Of a DNA stretch of 63,921 bases, positions 36,588-44,501 are shown piece after piece. The translations under genes were made by a program, and so were the position numbers. Origin of the DNA: an uncultured Lachnospiraceae bacterium (GTDB taxonomy: Bacteria; Bacillota; Clostridia; Lachnospirales; Lachnospiraceae). How positions within the stretch are numbered: the first letter of the stretch is position 1; each line of letters starts with the position of its first letter. The stretch is taken from the NCBI GenBank assembly GCA_910585635.1, contig CAJUFE010000024.1, positions 1-63,921 on the forward strand, in the 5' to 3' direction. The notes below the pieces were generated by a model that had not been told where the DNA came from, ran no database searches, and worked only from the letters and a program-made list of their open reading frames with translations.

Positions 36588-37905
36588 CAGGAAACTCCTC
36601 TGATAGTATAGGGATCTCGTCAACTAGTTTTCTAAAAATATCTTTAAAATTCGTCTTACCATATACGTGTTTATGGCAACATAATATTTTTCCAACTATA
36701 TGTATATTGTTCAGACATTTACTAAAAAACAACTCCACTTTATCAACCGACAACTTTTCCCGATATAGGATCACTGCCAACATCCTGATCAATTCCGTCA
36801 TAGCCAGCGATATTTCCCTTATCTGATCTTTCCTCTCAACCTGCAATAGATATGGATACATAAAGTCAAGTTTACCTTTCTCATTATATAACTTCTTAAT
36901 AAACATATCTTTAACAGTCGAATAGCATTTGAAATAAGCTTCATCCTCCACTCTTCCCAGATCTAGGTCATATAAAGTAACCTCTTCATCAAAAGAAAGA
37001 TCCTCCAGACATTGCTTGAAAATAAACATCTCTTCTGAAACTCGTCTATTATTATAATACAATCTTAAACAATCTTGATATTCCTCCACTGATACTATCT
37101 GCTCTGTTTTGTTCTGACTGTTTTCTACAATACGATCAAAAAAAATCTTTACCAACATGCAGAATACATCATCTGCCCCATGATCTGTTAAATCTTGATG
37201 AGCGGCATTTTCCTTCAATAATTTATAATCCGCTCTAATTTTATCCTTTGTCCTTCTTTCAATCTCTTCTAGCAAGTCCTTTTTATCTTTATCCAAAAAG
37301 CGGAACTGTAGTTTTTGTATAAATTCAAGATATGTGCATTCATCGTTTTCTACTGCAAATCTTTCATATGGATAACAACCTGTCCCGTCAAAGACTTCCT
37401 GAACCAATTCATCCACATACCCATCCTTATCCTTCGGTTTAGTTTTCTTCATCTCCGTACAAAACTGCTCATAGTAACTCTTACATTCCGCATGAGCCAC
37501 AATACTTTTTCTCAAGATCACTTCCTTAATAAATCGTTTTTCATCAGCATCCTGTTTTCCTGTATTCCATGCATCAAAAAATGCCTTATCGCTATCCTGG
37601 GCTTTTACATTTGTTACAAAATACATGCTTTTTATTTTATCAGATCTTGCATAGCCATTATAAAAATTATAGATCGTCTTTTTTACATCCTCTGAAGATC
37701 GCCCCAATTCTTTTGCATGAAGTTTTGTCTCGATATAGGCCTTTTCACCTCCGTTATCTATCACTACTACATCCGCATCTGTTTCAACTCCAACTTCTCT
37801 AATGTCATCCCGACAGATTTCATAGCAAGCTAAAATAATCTGGAGATAAAATCCAGCTATTGTCGATGGTACATTTGTATCCCGTTTTCGATCCGGTTTT
37901 GCCAT
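36580..37905 (-). CDS. Cap4-type dsDNA nuclease (DUF4297), Lamassu LmuA-like effector
   Basis: 441 residues. The N-terminal PD-(D/E)XK-like nuclease domain reads 'AGFYLQIILACYEICR', 'GVETDADVVVI' and 'AYIETKLHAKEL', giving D43/D45 and E59-x-K61. It is the fold used by Cap4 and by Lamassu LmuA effectors. The remaining 350 residues are helical and may include the part that contacts the SMC protein. It is coupled to the SMC-like gene downstream. In Lamassu, the SMC complex senses phage or plasmid DNA ends and releases the nuclease. No separate small LmuC gene is seen. Confidence 0.82.
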   Translation of the reverse strand: MAKPDRKRDTNVPSTIAGFYLQIILACYEICRDDIREVGVETDADVVVIDNGGEKAYIETKLHAKELGRSSEDVKKTIYNFYNGYARSDKIKSMYFVTNVKAQDSDKAFFDAWNTGKQDADEKRFIKEVILRKSIVAHAECKSYYEQFCTEMKKTKPKDKDGYVDELVQEVFDGTGCYPYERFAVENDECTYLEFIQKLQFRFLDKDKKDLLEEIERRTKDKIRADYKLLKENAAHQDLTDHGADDVFCMLVKIFFDRIVENSQNKTEQIVSVEEYQDCLRLYYNNRRVSEEMFIFKQCLEDLSFDEEVTLYDLDLGRVEDEAYFKCYSTVKDMFIKKLYNEKGKLDFMYPYLLQVERKDQIREISLAMTELIRMLAVILYREKLSVDKVELFFSKCLNNIHIVGKILCCHKHVYGKTNFKDIFRKLVDEIPILSEEFPDA

Positions 37906-38175
37906 ACCATTTGTCTCTCCATTTCTTCATGTGTAATGTTTATACCATAACTTAAACAGCAACAGATCTTCCTCATCCCCAATCTCCATTGCCCATTTTT
38001 AAGACCTCTACCACATCGCTTGACTTCATACAATTTCAATGCAATATCCGCATAAATCTGTTCTTTTAAAAAATATCCAAGCGTCTATAGAAACCCCATT
38101 TGAACTCTTTATATCCTTTATATAAAAAGCTGCTCAACACAGCTTTAATACTGTAGCGAACAGCTCTCTTCCAAC

Positions 38176-38539
38176 CTACAAACAATACGTTTCTACTAAT
38201 CCTATGATCTCCTGGTCTGTCGGTATCCTATTACCATCTTTCTTATAATAAATCGTAAGCAGATATATCTCCTCATCATCCCGAACCGCATAATAAATGA
38301 TATGATAACCATTGGACTGCTCTGGTATCTGTATTTGCCGATCTAACTTTGAAGGTATGGCCATTCGTCGGGATCTTTAATCCTGGGATCTCCGTTCCTA
38401 TCAGGTTCCCTTTTTCCAGTTCATCTGTTATTGCTTTAATATCCGCTCCTATATGTTTGAACCCTTTTTTCTTGATGTAGTACTTCACATCTTTTTCAAA
38501 CTGTTCAGTAGGTGCATGATCGATCCTGCAATCGTACAA
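38176..38539 (-). pseudogene. Frameshifted RelE/ParE-family toxin
   Basis: The first frame gives 'APTEQFEKDVKYYIKKKGFK' to 'HTFKVRSANTDT'. The second gives 'QSNGYHIIYYAVRDDEEIYL' and 'LTIYYKKDGNRIPT'. Together they rebuild a complete toxin of about 110 residues, with the frame lost near 38325-38345, probably by a small deletion in the 'RAGKSNG' region. The first frame begins with TTG. No antitoxin is recognisable in 38540-38910, which I find otherwise empty. Confidence 0.72.
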
Positions 38540-38910
38540 GGCCTCTCTAGATCAGCAGCTATACGCATTGTCTGTCCCTCCTTTTTCACTATGGCAGTGT
38601 CATAGCCCCCTTCCGTCATGGCTATACTATAGCGCACTTGGCACTCCCTCACTGCTTTGCTTCTTTCTGTTTTCTTACATATATCATACCACCTTTTCGT
38701 ATTTCTGTATAGTTAGTATGATGCTCTACACAAAAAATATCAGATCAAAACATCGCAAGCACCTCACTCCGAACAAATATTCGAAGAACGTCCACTGATC
38801 CAAGATCGTTTATCTCCATATATCTTTTTAAATCATACACATCCCAAAAAACATCCATAGCATTCAGACACATCTCTCAATCTATATGGTACGATCATAC
38901 AAGAAAGGCG

Positions 38911-39231
38911 GTGAAAAGCCCTATGTTCGAGACCTTATTTTACGACAGACTGACCAAGTTGCGCACGGAAAAAGGCGTGTCTGCAAGGGACATGAGCCTG
39001 TCCATCGGCCAAAGCGCCGGATATATCAATTCCTTAGAGAACCGGAACGGCTTCCCTTCCATGCAGGTGTTTTTTTATATCTGTGAATACTTAGGGGTCA
39101 CTCCGGCAGAGTTCTTTGACGACGGCAGCAGCCACCCGGCAGAGTACCATATGCTCATCGAGGATCTGAACGCGCTGGACAAAGAGCAGCTGACGCACAT
39201 CAAAGCGATCGTCAAGGGATTAAGACATTGA
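38911..39231 (+). CDS. XRE family helix-turn-helix regulator
   Basis: 106 residues. The HTH is at about residues 10-70 ('RLTKLRTEKGVSARDMSLSI', recognition helix 'SAGYINSLENRNG'), followed by a helical tail 'LIEDLNALDKEQLTHIKAIV'. Such short XRE proteins often regulate stress or mobile-element genes. The GTG start at 38911 has AAAGG very close, and an ATG at 38923 is the alternative. It precedes a second XRE gene and the kinase gene on the same strand. Confidence 0.85.
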   Translation: MKSPMFETLFYDRLTKLRTEKGVSARDMSLSIGQSAGYINSLENRNGFPSMQVFFYICEYLGVTPAEFFDDGSSHPAEYHMLIEDLNALDKEQLTHIKAIVKGLRH

Positions 39232-39270
39232 CAGCCTCTTTCCTGTAGCATATGATGGAGATGGTCGCCG

Positions 39271-39345
39271 CATATGTGCGTGGATATCTGCTATATGTGT
39301 GCATAGATATCTGTTGCAAGTGTGCATAGATCTGCATACACAGCT
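39271..39345 (+). repeat. Short imperfect tandem repeat between two XRE genes
   Basis: Three imperfect copies of a unit of about 24 bp with the core 'gtgtgcatagatatctg'. Located 40-115 bases upstream of the second XRE start, so it may be a cluster of operator sites or a slippage array. Confidence 0.5.
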
Positions 39346-39386
39346 GCGGACAGGCTCAGTTCTTTGACCGAAAGGGGGATACACCA

Positions 39387-39713
39387 TTGGACAGCAGGAT
39401 AAAGATGGTAAGGGAGGCTCTCCAATTATCCCAACGTGAATTTGGAGAACGGCTGGGCGTCAGCCGGGATGTGATCAGCAATATGGAATACGGACGTGTA
39501 CAGCCGAAAAAGCTGCTACTAAAGCACATATGCGACCTGTACGGCGTGAACGCACAATGGCTGGACACCGGCGAAGGCCCCATGTTCGATAAAGGACCAC
39601 GGCACGATAAAAAAGCGGACGAGGCCATGGCCATCTTCCGCACCCTCCGCCCGGAGTTCCAGGACTATGCCCTGGAGCAGATCCGGCGGCTGGCTGAATT
39701 ACAGGATAAATAG
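39387..39713 (+). CDS. XRE family helix-turn-helix regulator
   Basis: 108 residues. The HTH_3 domain is at about residues 5-62 ('MVREALQLSQREFGERLGVS', 'VISNMEYGRVQPKKLLLKHI'). 'NAQWLDTGEGPMF' and a helical tail are typical of this subfamily. The start is a TTG preceded by AAGGGGG with 8-base spacing. It lies 47 bases upstream of the kinase gene and is likely in the same transcript. Confidence 0.87.
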   Translation: MDSRIKMVREALQLSQREFGERLGVSRDVISNMEYGRVQPKKLLLKHICDLYGVNAQWLDTGEGPMFDKGPRHDKKADEAMAIFRTLRPEFQDYALEQIRRLAELQDK

Positions 39714-39760
39714 AGATAGCAAGAAAAAGTACGTAAGAACAAAAGGAAAAGACCATAACT

Positions 39761-42214
39761 ATGAGCGACCGACTCTGCATGAAATGCATGCACACCTTTG
39801 ATAAACGATATGATATCTGCCCCCGCTGCGGCACGATCGTGGGGATGCCCCCTATAAAGGAGCACCACATCAGACCCGGGACCCTGCTGCGGGGAAGGTA
39901 TGTGCTGGGATATGCCCTGCGCGATAAAGGAAATATCCTCTATATAGGATATGACCTTAAATACAGCACCCCCGTCCTGATCGAGGAATGCTACAACAGC
40001 CGATACATGGACAGGGCCAGTGATGGCCAGCGCCTGGTCATTTTCCCGGAGGGCAGTCAGGCCCTTACGGCCATCCTTTCTGCCAGACGCACGATCGCCC
40101 TGCGCCTGGTCCGGCTCCAGCTGGACTATGGGATCGGCTATCATTTAAAATGCCTGCGGGAAAATGGCACTTTATACATTGTGACCCGTTCTATGGAAGG
40201 GCAGTCTCTTGAAAAGCTCCTCCGCTCACTTCCCGGCCACAGGATGCCTTTCCACACCGCCCTGCCGCTGTTCGCAAAGCTCTTGGAACGGGTCCGGCTC
40301 CTCCATTTCGCCGGGATCGTCCACAGCTATCTGTGTCCGGAAAATGTGTTCCTGGAGGCAGGCGGACAAGTGAAGATCCTGGCATTGGAGCAGACCCAGG
40401 ATGACCGCTCCCCCAGGCGGGGCCGGCCTCCCTATTCCGCCCTTGAACAATACAGGCGCAAGCCCATGATCGGACAGTGGACCGATGTCTATGCCCTGGC
40501 CGCGATCTTTTATCGGATGCTCGCTGGGAAAGAACTGCCAGACGCCGTCTCCCGCTTCCAACGGACCCCGGTCCCCTCTTTTTCTGAAACTGGGATATCC
40601 GTCCCCAGAGGGGTTGAGATCGCGCTCTTCAATGCATTGCGGTTGGATCAGGCGGAACGGACGCCTACGATTGCAAAGTTCATGCAGCATCTGCTGACCG
40701 CACAGACCTATACCTGGCAGAACGACGGCCGGACCTGCACAAGGCAGCACGCTGCCCAGGCTCACACAGGACAACGGACCACACAGGACTACGCCAGACA
40801 ACAGGCTGCCCAGACCCGTGCGGGACAGCAGGCCGCCCAGTCCCATACGAGGCAACAGACTGCCCAAGGTAGCACTGAGCACAAGGCCACACAAGGCTAT
40901 ACCGCACAACAGACCACACAAAACTACACCTGGCAGCAGACCACTCAGACCAGCACAGGACAACAGACTACACAAGGCTCCACAAAGCAGCAGGCCGCGC
41001 AAGATCACACCCAGCAGCAGGCCGCCCAGTCCCCCACACACCCGCTGGCCAGCAGGCTCTGCGTGAACTGTATGCGCCCTTACGAAAAGAGCCAGTATCG
41101 CTACTGCCCATCCTGCGGCTATGATCCTCATTCTGCGTCGGCCCAGCCCGACTGCATCACCCCCGGCACAGTGGTAGCCGGACATTATCTGATCGGCCGA
41201 CAGATCGGGCGGGGTGCTTTCGGGATCACCTACATCGGCTACGACCTGTCCCGTGGTCTCCGCCTGGCGATCAAAGAATATATGCCAAAGGATATCGCAG
41301 AACGAGATGAGAATACGACTGTGGTCAACACCAAGCATCTGGACGATCCCAGGGAGCTCCATGAATTTGACTATGGCCGCCAGCAGGTCTTAAAGGAGGC
41401 CCAACTCCTGCAAAAGTTCGCCAATGTGCCGGAGGTGGTCCAGGTCTTTGACTGTCTGCGCGCCAATAACACGGTCTATATCGCCATGGAATATCTGGAG
41501 GGGGAGACCCTGAAAGCACGGCTGGACCGGGTACGGACACTGACCGTAGAGGAGGCCTTCCCAATCATCCGGATGGTCCTGCAGGGCCTGAAAGCCGTCC
41601 ATGTCCATAACTTGATCCATCGCGACGTAGCGCCGGATAATATCTTCCTTACAGAAGACGGCCAGGTAAAGCTGCTGGATTTCGGCGCGGCCCGCTATGC
41701 CACCCTCACCGCCGAACAGTCTGACCGGGTCATCTTAAAGCGCGGCTATGCGCCGCCGGAGCAATACAGTCATACCGGTCCCTTAGGTCCATGGACCGAT
41801 GTCTATGCAGCGGCGGCTACATTTTATCAGATGGTCTCTGGCATCCTGCTACCCGAGTCCACAGCAAGAGCCATAAACGACACGCTCCCCAGTCTCTCTT
41901 CCCTGGGGGTATCGATCGCGCCCAAGCTGGAACAGGCGGTGACGAAAGCCCTGCGCCTCCACTACCAGGAGCGGACACGCTCCGTCGAAAACTTCATCCA
42001 GGAGCTGGATCAGGGGATGGCCCAGCAGCGTGGCCTGTTCTTCAAGCTCCGGCAGAAGGGCCATCGGCGCACTCCCTATACCCCCCAGGGCAGTGACAGC
42101 CCCACCATCAAACCGACCGTGCTGGACAGTCCCGCCACAGATATGTCCACGCAGATCTATGGGGACAGCTTTTTCCAGGACATCCCCACGCAGGTCCACA
42201 AAGATATCTGGTAA
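39761..42214 (+). CDS. Tandem pseudokinase-Ser/Thr kinase with two zinc ribbons
   Basis: 817 residues, no membrane segment. Order: zinc ribbon 1 ('CMKC...CPRC', residues 6-23); a kinase-fold domain without catalytic residues (about 38-315; 'HSYLCPENV' for HRDxxPxN, 'LALEQ' for DFG, the ATP Lys replaced in 'VLIEEC'); a linker of twelve 9-residue Gln/Thr/Ala repeats (318-425); zinc ribbon 2 (C434/C437/C449/C452); and an active-looking kinase (Gly-loop 'GRGAFGITYIG', Lys in 'LAIKEYM', HRD at 620-622, DFG at 640-642). The two halves share 'WTDVYA' and other words, so a domain duplication is likely, with one copy kept as a regulator. Confidence 0.9.
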   Translation: MSDRLCMKCMHTFDKRYDICPRCGTIVGMPPIKEHHIRPGTLLRGRYVLGYALRDKGNILYIGYDLKYSTPVLIEECYNSRYMDRASDGQRLVIFPEGSQALTAILSARRTIALRLVRLQLDYGIGYHLKCLRENGTLYIVTRSMEGQSLEKLLRSLPGHRMPFHTALPLFAKLLERVRLLHFAGIVHSYLCPENVFLEAGGQVKILALEQTQDDRSPRRGRPPYSALEQYRRKPMIGQWTDVYALAAIFYRMLAGKELPDAVSRFQRTPVPSFSETGISVPRGVEIALFNALRLDQAERTPTIAKFMQHLLTAQTYTWQNDGRTCTRQHAAQAHTGQRTTQDYARQQAAQTRAGQQAAQSHTRQQTAQGSTEHKATQGYTAQQTTQNYTWQQTTQTSTGQQTTQGSTKQQAAQDHTQQQAAQSPTHPLASRLCVNCMRPYEKSQYRYCPSCGYDPHSASAQPDCITPGTVVAGHYLIGRQIGRGAFGITYIGYDLSRGLRLAIKEYMPKDIAERDENTTVVNTKHLDDPRELHEFDYGRQQVLKEAQLLQKFANVPEVVQVFDCLRANNTVYIAMEYLEGETLKARLDRVRTLTVEEAFPIIRMVLQGLKAVHVHNLIHRDVAPDNIFLTEDGQVKLLDFGAARYATLTAEQSDRVILKRGYAPPEQYSHTGPLGPWTDVYAAAATFYQMVSGILLPESTARAINDTLPSLSSLGVSIAPKLEQAVTKALRLHYQERTRSVENFIQELDQGMAQQRGLFFKLRQKGHRRTPYTPQGSDSPTIKPTVLDSPATDMSTQIYGDSFFQDIPTQVHKDIW
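40712..41035 (+). repeat. 27-bp tandem repeat coding the kinase linker
   Basis: Twelve in-frame units of 27 bp (324 bp), each coding a 9-residue word such as TGQQTTQGS or TRQQTAQGS. The first units are the most diverged. Third-base changes and several amino-acid changes show it is old enough to drift, but the phase is perfect. Confidence 0.9.
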
Positions 42215-42332
42215 TATCATCTGCTATCTCGTTTTTAATTGTTTTAGAAGTACATAAAATGGTCCAACAATGCAGATTGCTAAAAGCTCGCTATCGATAT
42301 CCAACATAAATGGAATGCTCCGATATCTTAAG

Positions 42333-42419
42333 ATGAGATCCGCTGGCGATCGCTGGATATAATGAGATCCGATGGCGGTCGCTGGATATAATGAGATCCG
42401 CTGGCGGTCGCCGGATATC
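42333..42419. repeat. 29-bp tandem repeat, three copies
   Basis: Three head-to-tail units of 29 bp ('atgagatccgctggcgatcg' + 'ctggatata') between the convergent kinase and acyltransferase genes. A decayed fourth piece reaches about 42435. No gene is visible in 42215-42448. Spacers between units are zero, so it is not a CRISPR. Confidence 0.85.
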
Positions 42420-42448
42420 AAGCGATCGCCGTCGGATCGTCTCCCCTC

Positions 42449-44395
42449 CTAGTCTTTTCCTCCCTTTACCTTCTCCCATCCTTTTCCCGCATCCACAGCC
42501 CAAAGGACCACCCTTTCCACCACCTTCACCACCGTCCCGTCCACCACCGCGGACAAGACCAGCGAGAGCGCGGTGCATACCAGGAATGGCAGCAGGATCT
42601 GCAAGATCAAAGGCATCTGCGCCGGCAGCAGCCCGCTGTAGACCAGGCCATACAGCACATACCAGTGGATCAGCAGGACCGAGTAGCTGTAGCGGCTGGC
42701 CACGGATAACAGCTTGCCAAAGGGTCGTAAACGGGCCTCCAACTTCCCCATCGCGATAAAGAGTGCGGAAGCCATCGCCAGCATGAGGAGCGATCGGCCA
42801 TAGACGATCCCCCCGTAGTCCTGGCGGAGCATCCCGGTCCCCAGGGAGATGAGGAAAGCCGCCGCGCCCCCCTTCAGCCACAACCGGTGGTACGGGCGCA
42901 TCCAGTCCCGGGTCAGGAGATAGCCCATGAGGAAGATGCCGGGCCAGTCATCCAGCGGTATGGAGATCCCCGGCTCCATCCCCAGATACTGTCCCCCTGT
43001 GCGGATCCCCAGAAAGAGGATCGTCAGGAAAGCCAGCTGCTTTTCCGTCCGTTCCGAGATATTTCTTAGCAGCGCCCGAAGGGGCAGGACCAGCACATAC
43101 ATGCCGATCAGTGCGTAGACCAGCCACAGATGGGGGGCCATGGTCATCTGGCCGCTGAACAGCGATCTTCCATACCCCACCGCCCAGTCCTTCCAGGACA
43201 GGACCGAAAAGCACATCCCCCGGACGTAAAAGATACTGTAGACCAGAAGGGGCAGCGCCACCTTCAGGAACCGTTTGCGGATGAACGCGCCCACGCTCTC
43301 CTTGCGGTAGGGCAGCAGCAGGGCTCCGCTGAGCATGAAGAACAACAGGTTACAGGTCAATGCGAAGAACATGCACCCTAAAAAGAACAGGTAGAAGATC
43401 CGTGAGGGCCGATAGAAAAACTGCCCTTCCATGGGAGCCAGCACATGGGCAGCGATCACCAGAAGGGCCGCCAAGACGCGGATCCCGTCCAGGTAAAGGA
43501 TCCGCTCCCTGTTCACGGGCTGTGCTCCCGGCCCCTCAGCTCCCGCGCCCGCTGACCCCTTCTCGCTCCCCGATACGGCAACAGCGACCACAGACCCAGA
43601 TGCCCTATCCCTGCACTGGCGGGCCATAAGCTCTCCTGACCGACCGGCCATAAGCCCTCCTGCACGACTGGTCATGATGCCTTCCGTCCGCCCGGCCACA
43701 AGCCCTCCTGTTTGGCCAGCCATAAGCCCTCCTGTCCGCCCAGCCACAAGCCCCCCTGCTGCCGCCAAAAAGAAGAACAGCACAGCCGCCCGTCCCCAGC
43801 GGACCTGCCCCATGACCTCCTCCAGGATATCAGCCCTGGATAGCTGCCCCTGCCCTGCCGACGCGCCGCCCATGAGCAGCCCTCTTAAGGGGATCGCCTC
43901 CGCCGCCTCCATATGATCTAAGGTGAACTCGCCCAGGATATCCAGCCGCAGGCTGTCCCAGCAGCCGGGCGGCACGGTGAGGGCCGCTTCCCTGGAGCCT
44001 TTCATCAGGTAGCCGTCCTTCCGTCGAAAACGGTCGAACCCGCCGTCCTGGGCATAGTAGAGATGGACCTGCGCATCCTGGGGGAGCGGCTCCGCAAAGA
44101 GGAGACGGATATGGCCCACCTCCCGGTCCACCGAGAACCGTATCCAGGGGTCCGGTCCGATCGGCCGCCAATACTCCCCGCCCGTCACCTCCGGGAACAC
44201 ATAGTCATGGTGCTCGCAGGGCTCTAAGGGAAAGCGGGCGCTCTCCACCCCATAGCCCCTGCCCACCCGGTAGAGGGCAAAGCTGCCCTCCAGGAGGAGC
44301 GTACAAAAAAGAGCAAGGATGGCCACCTTGCTGATAATGGCCATCCTCCTGTTCCGTTCTGGTACATTCCCCATCTGCCGCTCTCTTGCAGCCAT
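42449..44395 (-). CDS. Membrane acyltransferase (OafA/YrhL-type, acyltransferase_3) with extra N-terminal domain
   Basis: 648 residues. One membrane span lies near residue 20-38, then an extracytoplasmic beta-rich domain of about 150 residues, a second span, and a linker of six 8-residue repeats (GGLVAGRT-like, about 220-270). The acyltransferase_3 domain with about ten spans follows ('YLDGIRVLAALLVIAAHVLA', conserved His). Such enzymes O-acylate surface polysaccharide. AGGAGGTGA 5 bases upstream fixes the start at 44395; the longer frame has no site. Its role with the 12-30 kb polysaccharide locus is plausible but not shown. Confidence 0.85.
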   Translation of the reverse strand: MAARERQMGNVPERNRRMAIISKVAILALFCTLLLEGSFALYRVGRGYGVESARFPLEPCEHHDYVFPEVTGGEYWRPIGPDPWIRFSVDREVGHIRLLFAEPLPQDAQVHLYYAQDGGFDRFRRKDGYLMKGSREAALTVPPGCWDSLRLDILGEFTLDHMEAAEAIPLRGLLMGGASAGQGQLSRADILEEVMGQVRWGRAAVLFFFLAAAGGLVAGRTGGLMAGQTGGLVAGRTEGIMTSRAGGLMAGRSGELMARQCRDRASGSVVAVAVSGSEKGSAGAGAEGPGAQPVNRERILYLDGIRVLAALLVIAAHVLAPMEGQFFYRPSRIFYLFFLGCMFFALTCNLLFFMLSGALLLPYRKESVGAFIRKRFLKVALPLLVYSIFYVRGMCFSVLSWKDWAVGYGRSLFSGQMTMAPHLWLVYALIGMYVLVLPLRALLRNISERTEKQLAFLTILFLGIRTGGQYLGMEPGISIPLDDWPGIFLMGYLLTRDWMRPYHRLWLKGGAAAFLISLGTGMLRQDYGGIVYGRSLLMLAMASALFIAMGKLEARLRPFGKLLSVASRYSYSVLLIHWYVLYGLVYSGLLPAQMPLILQILLPFLVCTALSLVLSAVVDGTVVKVVERVVLWAVDAGKGWEKVKGGKD

Positions 44396-44501
44396 ATGGT
44401 CACCTCCTGGTCGCCCTTTGGCCAGGGCGCTCATAGAACCGCATCCGCTCTGCGATCTCTATGCTCAGCGCCCCGTGCCAGATCTCTTGACCGCGACCTA
44501 T

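Noticed and set aside
37857..38039. 60-codon frame upstream of the Cap4-type nuclease, a possible LmuC or regulator
   Set aside because: Overlaps the nuclease start, has no clear ribosome site and no recognisable fold.
40226..41362. 378-codon minus-strand frame opposite the kinase gene
   Set aside because: Created by the 27-bp repeat read in reverse; low complexity and antisense to a real gene.
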